Assembly (NCBI GenBank): GCA_016213325.1
Contig: JACRAY010000009.1
Span: 1 to 64,000 of the forward strand
Source: Burkholderiales bacterium
GTDB lineage: Bacteria > Pseudomonadota > Gammaproteobacteria > Burkholderiales > Burkholderiaceae_C
Length of the DNA stretch: 64,000 bases
Reading direction: 5' to 3'
Of the stretch, positions 16,022-24,669 are shown one piece after another. The position numbers were made by a program, and so were the translations under genes. Every line of letters begins with the position of its first letter. The stretch's first letter is position 1. The notes beneath the pieces were generated by a model that did no database searches, was not told the origin of the DNA, and worked only from the letters and a program-made list of their open reading frames with translations.

Positions 16022-17976
16022 GCTTCGGGAATCGAGTAATGAGCAGAAAAGGCATGCCGAAGTAATGTGTGCTTCGAGATAACTCGGATAGTGCTACCTG
16101 TCAATTTTTCAACCAATCTATAGTTCATTTGCTCGTTGCTGAGTGCCAGCTCCAAGTCGTTTCTGATGAGTCTTGAGAGGATCTTTGCGCACTGGTCTAC
16201 GGTCCGGACAACAAGGATTCCGTTCAGTACACCGGATGAGAGAATCACTTGGAGTGCAAGGGGGTGGATCTCACGGAACATCCGCGCTCTGTTTTCGAAG
16301 GTGATGGCATTCGCGACGAATACTCCAGCGATGGCTGTCCGGATGAGAGAGACATCTTTGCCACTGCTTCCGCTATTGATGCATTCACTCACCCATTCGC
16401 GATAGAGGTGGCGACCATTTTCAGGGATGCGCTTTTCCTCCTCTATTAAGTCAAAGTCTGCCCAATGTTCCCTTACCAGTTGGCACATCGCCGCGTTGTC
16501 CATGTCTTCGAGGCGGGTGGAGAGAATCTTCGCAAACAGCGCTTGCTCATCGATGCCATCGTCTACGTCTAAGCGATCCTGAGCGTTCAACATGGTCATG
16601 AGCTCGGACCTGGGCCGTTTGAAGAGAGTCTCAGTGTCGAGCGACCGGTCAGGAAATGTCAGCCGTGGGACGTACACTATCACTGGCTTTCCTTGACCAA
16701 GCGATACACTTGCTTCCGAGTCCTTGCCGAAAGTGTCACTCTTCTGAGCCATGTAGATAGTGACAGCCGCTCTCCTGAGCATTAGCGCTTCAACCAGGCC
16801 CTTTGCAATTCGGTCTTCGATCCAAGACTGTGTTGGGTTGAAGTATCGAAGCTTAAGAGACCGAACATCTTCATGTTGGAAGAGATTTCGTGCAAACGTA
16901 TTGACTGAAACAAAGTCCGCGTCTGATCGCATCGAAGTCGCAACGTATACATCGAGGAAGTCAGAGGACAAGTAATGCGCCAGATTCTTGAGTGCCGCGG
17001 CCTGTGTCTCTTCCATTACCCCCAATTCCTCAACTGATTTCGGCGCAAGTCTGGCAGCTTCGCGTTCAACCACGTCAGCATCAGGTGCCCAAAGAGGGGA
17101 GAACAAGCCATGATCAAAGTTCGTCTTGAACTTCCGGAGCAAGGTGTCCATCCTCCGCTTCGTCTTCTCGGGTATTGATGCAACGACAGACGCCGGTGTA
17201 TGGCTTCTAAATTGGGTCGCCAAGTCGAGGAGGAAGATTCGAAGTTGCTCTCGTTCATTCTGCTCGCCACGAACTCGCGCGGCCGATATGTATCCGAGAT
17301 AGGGCAGCCTTTCGTCGGCAATGTCGCATGGGATCCTCCACTCAGCTCTCGCGCTGTACCCATGCGTTTCTCTCGGCTGCAGAGCACGAAGCTTTTGTTC
17401 GATATCGGAGACTGAATTGAGTTCGCTGTATGCGCGTTCGATGGTGCTAAAGAGTCTGACAGCGTCTTTTTGGTAAGTCTCTACAGAGGCATTGAATTTT
17501 TCGAGCGATGCAAAGCTACTCGGTGTGAAGTAGTGCTCGAAGAAGCTTCGCGTGCTCGGCCGTACACCATAGAAGATCAAGACACTGTTGAAGTGATCAT
17601 GCGCTTGACTTAACGTGTGCGTGGTTTCTGTACTGAAGAGGAGCTTTCTTGCGCGATCGGCTGAAGAAGCGGACGTCTCATCATGCCCATCCAGGCTCAT
17701 GCTTCGACCGCTAAGTTCAGCCAGGGATTCTTCAAAATCCAATCGCTCTTGGACGTCACTACTGGCGAGCGACTGCCACTGCGAGCGCGGGATGTCCAGC
17801 TCAGTGCAGATGCTCTCGATCATGTCGGGTTTTGGGAGCCGAAGTCCTTGCTCCAGGTGAGCAATGATCGACCGGTTGCAGTTTGGGATCTGCTTAGCTA
17901 GTGCTTCCTGCGATACCTTTCGATGCTCGCGGTGTGACCGGACTAGTTCCCCAAAGAGCAACTTGGCATTTCGCAT
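16018..17976 (-). CDS. HTH protein with nucleoside-deoxyribosyltransferase/TIR-like domain
   Basis: A 652-residue protein. Residues ~1-65 are an XRE-type helix-turn-helix (KVSQEALAKQIPNCNRSIIAHLEQG). Residues ~338-435 resemble the nucleoside 2-deoxyribosyltransferase/TIR-like fold: strand DVYVATSMRSDADF, then INP-type loop YFNPTQSW, then DSEASVSLGQGKPVIVYVP, where the Glu before the GKPV strand is positioned like the catalytic Glu of the family. The C-terminal ~210 residues are helical and unrecognised. I start at 17976 because AAGGAGG lies five bases upstream; an ATG at 17997 is less supported. The likely role is a regulator-effector acting on nucleotides or NAD, paired with the coupled membrane protein. 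The function is inference; the HTH is clear. Confidence 0.65.
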   Translation of the reverse strand: MRNAKLLFGELVRSHREHRKVSQEALAKQIPNCNRSIIAHLEQGLRLPKPDMIESICTELDIPRSQWQSLASSDVQERLDFEESLAELSGRSMSLDGHDETSASSADRARKLLFSTETTHTLSQAHDHFNSVLIFYGVRPSTRSFFEHYFTPSSFASLEKFNASVETYQKDAVRLFSTIERAYSELNSVSDIEQKLRALQPRETHGYSARAEWRIPCDIADERLPYLGYISAARVRGEQNEREQLRIFLLDLATQFRSHTPASVVASIPEKTKRRMDTLLRKFKTNFDHGLFSPLWAPDADVVEREAARLAPKSVEELGVMEETQAAALKNLAHYLSSDFLDVYVATSMRSDADFVSVNTFARNLFQHEDVRSLKLRYFNPTQSWIEDRIAKGLVEALMLRRAAVTIYMAQKSDTFGKDSEASVSLGQGKPVIVYVPRLTFPDRSLDTETLFKRPRSELMTMLNAQDRLDVDDGIDEQALFAKILSTRLEDMDNAAMCQLVREHWADFDLIEEEKRIPENGRHLYREWVSECINSGSSGKDVSLIRTAIAGVFVANAITFENRARMFREIHPLALQVILSSGVLNGILVVRTVDQCAKILSRLIRNDLELALSNEQMNYRLVEKLTGSTIRVISKHTLLRHAFSAHYSIPEA

Positions 17977-18019
17977 GGGTCCTCCTTCAGCGCGCAAGCT
18001 AATGGCGATTCAAAAAAGC

Positions 18020-18032
18020 ATTCGTTCTCCGA
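18020..18032. promoter_or_regulatory. Possible operator dyad upstream of the HTH gene
   Basis: TTCG and CGAA arms separated by five bases, 44 bp before the HTH gene start. XRE-type proteins often autoregulate through such short dyads. A match this short can occur by chance. Confidence 0.25.
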
Positions 18033-18082
18033 AAACTTCGACCTTCCCCATTCTCTTCATTTGAGACGCATCGGTCCAATAC

Positions 18083-18925
18083 CTATGTATTGCCCAAAAG
18101 CAACTCTTGCACTGTTCGCCGTGCTCCCGTGAAGCCCGCAATATTGCGCCGCGTGCGGACTGCTCGTCGCGACCACCTGCTGGGGAAAATGCCGAGTTCA
18201 GGTACATCCAAGTAAGACAAGAGGAATTTCACGCCACGACTTTCCGCCGATTCGAGCGCGTCCTTTAACCGATGCAAGTCAAAGTCACAGAAAGGCTGGA
18301 CGCCGTACTCTCGGAAGACTCGGATGGCGCTGGTCGCATAGGGGGGGTCGAGGTAGACGAAGTCCCCCGCCTTTGTCTCCTCTAGGACTGTCTCAAAGTC
18401 TCCGTGCCTGATTTCACTCGCCTGTAAGGTTCTTGAGGCGGCTTTCAGCTCTATTGCGGAGGGTGTACGTGTCCGACGTCCTCCGTACGGCACATTAAAT
18501 TCTCCGGCTGCGTTCACGCGGAACAACCCGTTGAAGCAGAGGCCGTTCAGGTAAATGAATCGTGCGCTGCGCTGAATGGCAGTCAGGTTCTTGGTGTCGA
18601 GCGAGCGAACTCCATAGTAGTCCTGCTCAGACTGCCCGAACTTGGCTAGGGATGCATAGACCAATTCAGGATTCGTCTGAACACTCTGCATGGCTTCGAT
18701 CAGCTCCAGATTGATGTCAGTGAGCAGCGCTCGCTTAGGCGTTATCGCATAGAAGAGAGAAGCGGAGCCGCAGAACGGTTCGACGTAACGAGTGAAGTCT
18801 GGGCGCCAGTACTTGGCGAGAACTGGCAAAAGCTTCTTCTTGCTTCCAGCCCACCGAAGAAATGGGCGGGCACCACTCGCAGCCAATTTCGAACGCATTT
18901 TCTCTTGCTCATCTCGGCCGCGCAT
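18083..18925 (-). CDS. D12-class N6-adenine DNA methyltransferase (Dam-like)
   Basis: A 280-residue Dam/DpnM-class enzyme that transfers methyl groups from SAM to adenine N6. Visible motifs are FLRWAGSKKKLLP (motif X/FxGxK), YVEPFCGSASLFY (SAM motif I), DINLELIEAM, and the catalytic YLDPPYATS (DPPY). The C-terminal target-recognition part ends ARRTVQELLLGNT. No endonuclease gene accompanies it, so it is either an orphan methylase or part of the island module. The ATG at 18925 lies one base after the glnS stop (TGA, T, ATG), suggesting coupling to glnS translation; ATGs at 18943 and 18898 are alternatives. Codon use is more A+T-rich than in glnS. Confidence 0.85.
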   Translation of the reverse strand: MRGRDEQEKMRSKLAASGARPFLRWAGSKKKLLPVLAKYWRPDFTRYVEPFCGSASLFYAITPKRALLTDINLELIEAMQSVQTNPELVYASLAKFGQSEQDYYGVRSLDTKNLTAIQRSARFIYLNGLCFNGLFRVNAAGEFNVPYGGRRTRTPSAIELKAASRTLQASEIRHGDFETVLEETKAGDFVYLDPPYATSAIRVFREYGVQPFCDFDLHRLKDALESAESRGVKFLLSYLDVPELGIFPSRWSRRAVRTRRNIAGFTGARRTVQELLLGNT

Positions 18926-18926
18926 A

Positions 18927-20729
<1,803 letters not shown>

Positions 20730-20776
20730 ATGCAACAGATTTTGTCATGGCGGGCGTGGTGGGCGCGCCACGATGG

Positions 20777-20797
20777 GTCCCGGGTCTGGCCCGGGAC
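20777..20797. repeat. REP-like inverted repeat
   Basis: GTCCCGGG (20777-20784) and CCCGGGAC (20790-20797) form a perfect 8-bp stem with a 5-base loop just upstream of glnS. The sequence has the look of a dispersed extragenic palindrome. Whether it is repeated elsewhere in the genome cannot be seen here. Confidence 0.5.
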
Positions 20798-20955
20798 GAC
20801 GAAGGCGCGTCCCGAACAAAATCAACGGCTTGCGAGCGAAAGTTACAGCTGGCAACGCATCTCACGGCTGGTGCGTAGCCGTCGGGCTGGCGTTCACCTT
20901 AAATGGGACCGTTCTCCAAGGTGACCTATTGCCCCGCGTGCGCAAGCACCCGGGG

Positions 20956-21219
20956 TCATTTTTTGGGGGCCAGCCGCTCTTCATCCCACGGGTCCGGAAA
21001 GAGGTTGCCGCTGCGGGCCATCAGCTCCTTCAGCCGCAACTGGGCTCGCAGGTAGGGGCGCACGCTTTCCGACCCGTAGCCGCCGTGCCCGGGCTCGCTC
21101 GCCCCAGCGCGGCCGATGGAGCCGCCCTGCTGCTTGCGGGGCCCGCTATCGCGCAGCTGCGTCGTCCTGGTCCTGTACTCGGGGCCGTTGCGGCCCGAGT
21201 TCCGTTCGTTGCGTGCCAC
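20956..21219 (-). CDS. Possible small hypothetical protein
   Basis: An 87-codon frame whose C-terminal half (SVRPYLRAQLRLKELMARSGNLFPDPWDEERLAPKK) reads like a folded, charged small protein, while the N-terminal half is low-complexity and rich in Arg, Gly and Ser. No ribosome site stands out and no family is recognised. It lies between a strong terminator and glnS in a 790-bp stretch otherwise without genes (20736-21524), which also holds two hairpin elements. Confidence 0.35.
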   Translation of the reverse strand: MARNERNSGRNGPEYRTRTTQLRDSGPRKQQGGSIGRAGASEPGHGGYGSESVRPYLRAQLRLKELMARSGNLFPDPWDEERLAPKK

Positions 21220-21322
21220 TTTGCCAATTCCGTGTTGTCAGGACCTACTTTGCGACAGGCGGCAAGGTTTGCATGACGGGATTGCCCGGCTGTATGGGTG
21301 GGACGATACCGACCCAAGCAGG

Positions 21323-21357
21323 AAAAAAAAGAACCCCCAGGTGCTTGACCTGGGGGT
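21323..21357 (-). terminator. Rho-independent terminator
   Basis: On the minus strand a perfect 10-bp stem (ACCCCCAGGT / ACCTGGGGGT, loop of five) is followed by TTC and eight Ts. It ends the transcript of the two-component operon whose last gene stops at 21525. Confidence 0.82.
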
Positions 21358-21392
21358 GCCAATGCCAGTCGCGGGACGGAGGGCCGGACCAG

Positions 21393-21434
21393 CTCACCCC
21401 GGAGGAGGAGGGGACTCAGAGGAGTCGGGGTGAG
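21393..21434. repeat. Nested inverted repeats in the 3' untranslated region
   Basis: Outer arms CTCACCCC (21393-21400) and GGGGTGAG (21427-21434) enclose a second small stem GACTC/GAGTC and a purine-rich GGAGGAGGAGGGG tract. The element sits between the response-regulator stop and the terminator, so it may be an RNA structure or a dispersed repeat. No function is assigned. Confidence 0.45.
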
Positions 21435-21524
21435 CCATAAGTAAAACGGCTGTGCGGTCGGGTTCATGTAGGACAGCGCCCACATGCCTTGCCAGACTGA
21501 AACTTGTCTTGGCCCAGTGGTGAA

Positions 21525-22298
21525 TCACATCGCCTTGAACAGGTGGGCGTACAGGCGGCTGACCGGCATTCTCTCGTTGCGGCCGTTCAAGGTCAGGTGG
21601 AGTTTGCCCGCCTCGTCACGGGTGACGCTGTCGATGGACGTCGCCCGCACCACCGTGCCACGATGCACCTGCCAGAACACCTGCGCATCCAGCTGCGGCA
21701 GCAGGTCGCGCAGCGGCGTGCGGATCAGGTACTCGTGCTCGGCCGTCAGCACGCGCACGTACTTGTCGGCGGCTTCGAAGTACAGCACCTCGTCGATGGG
21801 CACCATTCGGATGCTGTTGCCTACGCTGGCCTGGATCACTTTCAACGGTGAGGCCGCCGCCGCCGGCTGCAGGAGGTGGCGCAACTGGTCCAGCGTGCCC
21901 TGCATGTCGCCGCTGCGCGCGGCCAGCATGCGCTTGACCTTGGCCACGGCCTTCTGCAGGCGCTCGCGCTGCACGGGCTTCAGCAGGTAGTCGACCGCTT
22001 GCGTCTCGAAGGCCTGCACGGCGTACTGGTCGTAGGCGGTCACGAACACCAGCGCCGGAAAGGGCTTGCCGGCGGGCCACTCTTCGGCCAGTTCGGCAGC
22101 GGCTTCCAGGCCGCCCTGGCCGGGCATGCGGATGTCGAAGAACAGCACGTCGGGGTGCCGGGCCAGTGCCTGCTGCACGGCGGAGGCGCCATCGCCGCAG
22201 GTGGCCACCACTTGCAGGTCTGGCCATGCGAGTGCCAGCTCCTGCTGCAGCGACTGGGCCAGCAGCGGTTCGTCTTCGGCGATGACGGCGGTGGTCAT
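21525..22298 (-). CDS. LytTR-family response regulator
   Basis: A 257-residue DNA-binding response regulator. The receiver domain (1-~120) has the acidic pocket EDEP, phospho-acceptor Asp in VLFFDIRMPG (near residue 57), T in FVTAYDQ and Lys in LLKPV. The C-terminal LytTR domain (~150-257) shows VGNSIRMVPIDEVLYFEAADKYV and QVHRGTVVRATSI, typical of this DNA-binding fold. Its start overlaps the histidine kinase stop by four bases, so the two form a cognate pair. Targets are not evident; no clear LytTR direct repeat was found by eye. A strong terminator follows about 170 bp downstream. Confidence 0.93.
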   Translation of the reverse strand: MTTAVIAEDEPLLAQSLQQELALAWPDLQVVATCGDGASAVQQALARHPDVLFFDIRMPGQGGLEAAAELAEEWPAGKPFPALVFVTAYDQYAVQAFETQAVDYLLKPVQRERLQKAVAKVKRMLAARSGDMQGTLDQLRHLLQPAAAASPLKVIQASVGNSIRMVPIDEVLYFEAADKYVRVLTAEHEYLIRTPLRDLLPQLDAQVFWQVHRGTVVRATSIDSVTRDEAGKLHLTLNGRNERMPVSRLYAHLFKAM

Positions 22299-23341
22299 AG
22301 GGGCAGGCGGATGGTGGCGCGGGTGCCTTGCGGATCGGTGGACGAGATGTCCAGCGAGGCTGCATCGCCGTAGGCGGTCGCCAGGCGTTCACGGATTTGC
22401 GTCAAACCGAAGCTCTGGGTCCCCGCCTCCGCGGGGATGACGGGGAGGCCGGTGCCGGTGTCTTCGACGGTGAGGACCAGCGAACCGCCCTCAGCACGGG
22501 CCGAAACGGCGATGGTCCCACCTGTCACCTTAGGCTCCAGCCCATGCTGGATGCTGTTCTCCACCAAGGGCTGCAGCAGCAGCGCGGGCACCTTGTGCTG
22601 CGCCAGCTCCGCGGGCAGGTCCAGCGTGAACTGCAGCCGCGGCCCCATGCGGATCGCCATCAGCTCCAGGTAGTCGCGCAAGCGGTCAAACTCCAGCTGC
22701 AGCGCATGGTTCGCTGCACGCGACGCATTCAGCGTGGCGCGCAGGTACGCGATCATGTGGTCCAGCATCGTCTGCGCGCGCGCGGGGTCCACGCCGATCA
22801 GCACGCGCAGGTTGGCCAGCGTGTTGAACAGCATGTGCGGCTCCAGCTGCGTTTCCAGCAGCTTCAGGCGCGACTCGTTGGCGTGCTGGCGCGCTTCGCC
22901 CATCTTGCGTTCCAGGTAGGCGCCCTTGTTCTTGGCGTAGAAGTAGTACGAGCCCGCGATGCCGGCGAGCGCGGTGATGACAACCGACGCGCGCAGGTCG
23001 GCATGCTGGCCCGTTTCGGGGGCGAACGCGCCATACCAGCCGAAGGCGCGGCACAGCGTGTCGCCGATGGTGGAGCCGATGAAGTAGCCCGCCACGATGC
23101 CGCCCGCCACCAGCAGCACGCCCGGGATGCCCACCGGCCAGCCGGTCTCGCGGGCCGACGCAAAGAAGTGCCGGCCCAGGTCGATCACGGCCCAGATCAC
23201 GATGCCGATGGCTAGCGAATGCGCCACCGGCGGTGCGTACGGCCGGTCCGGGGTAAAGGCGTATCGCAGGGTGGCAATGGCGAGGCAGAACGCAATCGTA
23301 TGCAGCAGGTTCTGCAGCTTGCCCACCCAGTCGATGGTCAT
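22295..23341 (-). CDS. LytS/YpdA-type sensor histidine kinase
   Basis: A 348-residue membrane kinase. About four hydrophobic spans (residues ~10-30, 40-60, 70-90, 115-135) precede the His_kinase domain, with the phospho-acceptor box LLETQLEPHMLFNTLANL and an ATPase part with LVENSIQHGLEP (N box) and VEDTGTGL (G1). Between G1 and the next box FGLTQIRERL is the peptide PVIPAEAGTQS, encoded by a REP-like hairpin (22416-22442), so the ATP lid has been rewritten by a repeat insertion while the frame stayed open. It overlaps the 2TM gene upstream (23338-23341) and the regulator downstream, so the operon is tightly coupled. Confidence 0.92.
   Translation of the reverse strand: MTIDWVGKLQNLLHTIAFCLAIATLRYAFTPDRPYAPPVAHSLAIGIVIWAVIDLGRHFFASARETGWPVGIPGVLLVAGGIVAGYFIGSTIGDTLCRAFGWYGAFAPETGQHADLRASVVITALAGIAGSYYFYAKNKGAYLERKMGEARQHANESRLKLLETQLEPHMLFNTLANLRVLIGVDPARAQTMLDHMIAYLRATLNASRAANHALQLEFDRLRDYLELMAIRMGPRLQFTLDLPAELAQHKVPALLLQPLVENSIQHGLEPKVTGGTIAVSARAEGGSLVLTVEDTGTGLPVIPAEAGTQSFGLTQIRERLATAYGDAASLDISSTDPQGTRATIRLPL
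22416..22442. repeat. REP-like hairpin inside the histidine kinase gene
   Basis: Arms TCCCCGC (22420-22426) and GCGGGGA (22431-22437) flank a four-base loop. The translated form VIPAEAG is the hallmark peptide of a common bacterial REP-like repeat. It lies in frame within the ATPase domain. Confidence 0.7.
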
Positions 23342-23637
23342 GGCTGGCGGTCCTGCTCGCGCTGCAGCCTTTCACGTTCGCGTTGCACCATGCGCTCGCG
23401 CAGGCTGCTGCCGCGTGCGAGGACAAAGACCGATATGCCGTGCAGCGCCAGGCCGATGCCCCATCCGAGCAGCGGGGCCAGTCCATAGGGCCGAGTGCCG
23501 AAGGCGAGATCGGACCGGGCCAGCAGGAACAGGTTGACGCACGCGTACACCGCTGCGTGCGCGTACCAGCCCAGCTTGGCACCGGCCCGCTTGCGCGCGA
23601 GCGCCTCGATTTCTTCGGTGGACAGGCGCTGGCTCAT
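23338..23637 (-). CDS. 2TM-domain membrane protein
   Basis: A 99-residue protein of the 2TM family (PF13239-type). The signature AGAKLGWYAHAAVYACVN opens the first span and a second span lies near GWGIGLALHGISVFVLA, followed by a charged tail with RERMVQRERERLQRE. In other genomes this domain is often the N-terminal part of LytS-like kinases or encoded beside them; here it overlaps the kinase gene by four bases. It is a paralogue of the next upstream gene product. Likely an accessory inner-membrane module of the sensor. Confidence 0.82.
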   Translation of the reverse strand: MSQRLSTEEIEALARKRAGAKLGWYAHAAVYACVNLFLLARSDLAFGTRPYGLAPLLGWGIGLALHGISVFVLARGSSLRERMVQRERERLQREQDRQP

Positions 23638-23666
23638 GTGCGGGTGATTCTAGGGGAGCAGCTTGC

Positions 23667-23945
23667 TCACCACGGGTCGCGCTGCAGGGCCAGGCGGTTG
23701 CGCTCGGCGGCCACCAGCCGCTCGTGCAGGCCGCCGCCGCCGGTGACCATGAACACCACGAAGCCGTGGATGGCGAGGCCCAGGCCCCAACCCAGCGCAG
23801 GGAACACCGCCCAGACCTTGCCGCTGGCCAGCGACAGCACGGCCAGCAACAGGTTGACGGCGATGTACACGGTGGCATGGATGTACCAGCCCATCTTGGC
23901 GCCGGCGCGGCGGCGGGCGAGGGTTTCAACGTCTTCGTGCGTCAT
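23667..23945 (-). CDS. 2TM-domain membrane protein, paralogue
   Basis: A 92-residue 2TM-family protein: RAGAKMGWYIHATVYIAVN, a second span ALGWGLGLAIHGFVVFMV, and a charged tail ERLVAAERNRLALQRDPW. I start at 23945 because AGGAG precedes that ATG by six bases; a longer frame from 23975 adds a poorly supported leader. It is clearly duplicated with its downstream neighbour. The 29-bp gap and shared orientation place it in the two-component operon. Confidence 0.8.
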   Translation of the reverse strand: MTHEDVETLARRRAGAKMGWYIHATVYIAVNLLLAVLSLASGKVWAVFPALGWGLGLAIHGFVVFMVTGGGGLHERLVAAERNRLALQRDPW

Positions 23946-23990
23946 GGGGGTCTCCTGGCGGAAAGGGTGCGACATGGTGCTTTGGTTCTC

Positions 23991-24494
23991 TTAGTTGGCG
24001 ATGAGTGAGGGGCGCGCGCTGGCGCGATGGGCGATCACGGCCATGACGACCATGGCGGCCAGCAACGGCCAGACGGCAATGGACGGAAGGCCCAGCCACT
24101 GGCCCCAGACGATCTGTCCCAGGAACCGCTGGGGCAGCAGGGCGAACACGCCGGCCCCGACGCAAGCCTGGTAGTACAGGCCCTGCATGGCCTGGCGATG
24201 CACCGCGATGTCGCCACGCGCCAGGGCGGCGAAAGACCGGTACAGGCCGTAGTACACGAAAGGCACCAGCAGGTGGATCGGCGAGAAACCGAACAGGCCG
24301 GGCAGCCGGGGGTCATGGATGAACAGTGCCGACGTGGCAGCCACCAGCATCATCGTGACCCAGGCGTAGCCGAAGGCACGGTGCAGGCGCGGGCGCGCCC
24401 TGGCGCCTTGGCGCGCCCACAAGGCCACCGGGCCGAGGGCCAGTACAGCGGCGGCGGATACCAGGTGGATGGTGATGGCGGGGGTGAGGGACAT
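23991..24494 (-). CDS. DUF2306 membrane protein
   Basis: A 167-residue protein with four hydrophobic spans. The DUF2306 pattern is visible: AITIHLVSAAAVLALGPVAL, RARPRLHRAFGYAWV, SPIHLLVPFV and AVHRQAMQGLYYQ, with His residues facing the membrane that could bind haem or metal as in related cytochrome-like folds. The function is unknown. It is the first gene of the minus-strand two-component operon and diverges from the MacA-like exporter gene 175 bp away. Confidence 0.8.
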   Translation of the reverse strand: MSLTPAITIHLVSAAAVLALGPVALWARQGARARPRLHRAFGYAWVTMMLVAATSALFIHDPRLPGLFGFSPIHLLVPFVYYGLYRSFAALARGDIAVHRQAMQGLYYQACVGAGVFALLPQRFLGQIVWGQWLGLPSIAVWPLLAAMVVMAVIAHRASARPSLIAN

Positions 24495-24621
24495 GGCGTG
24501 GCTCCTTCGATGGCTTGACTTTGCCGGGCGGCCGGTGAAGGGGCGAGGGCGGCGGGACGAAGTGCGGGTTGGGCTGAGCGAAACGACGGGTTTGGAGCGT
24601 GAAATGAACGCCAGGGCTTCC

Positions 24622-24662
24622 TTTACTCTCCGTAAACACTACGGCAGAGCTAATTCCTACAA
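24622..24662 (+). promoter_or_regulatory. Operator-like dyad and -10 element before the MacA-like gene
   Basis: TTTAC (24622-24626) and GTAAA (24632-24636) form a dyad with five-base spacing, like half-sites of OmpR/CpxR-family regulators. TACAAT (24657-24662) is a near-consensus -10 whose start point would fall at or next to the ATG at 24670, so the message may be leaderless or nearly so. No good -35 is seen, which would fit an activator-dependent promoter. Confidence 0.35.
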
Positions 24663-24669
24663 TCGTCCA

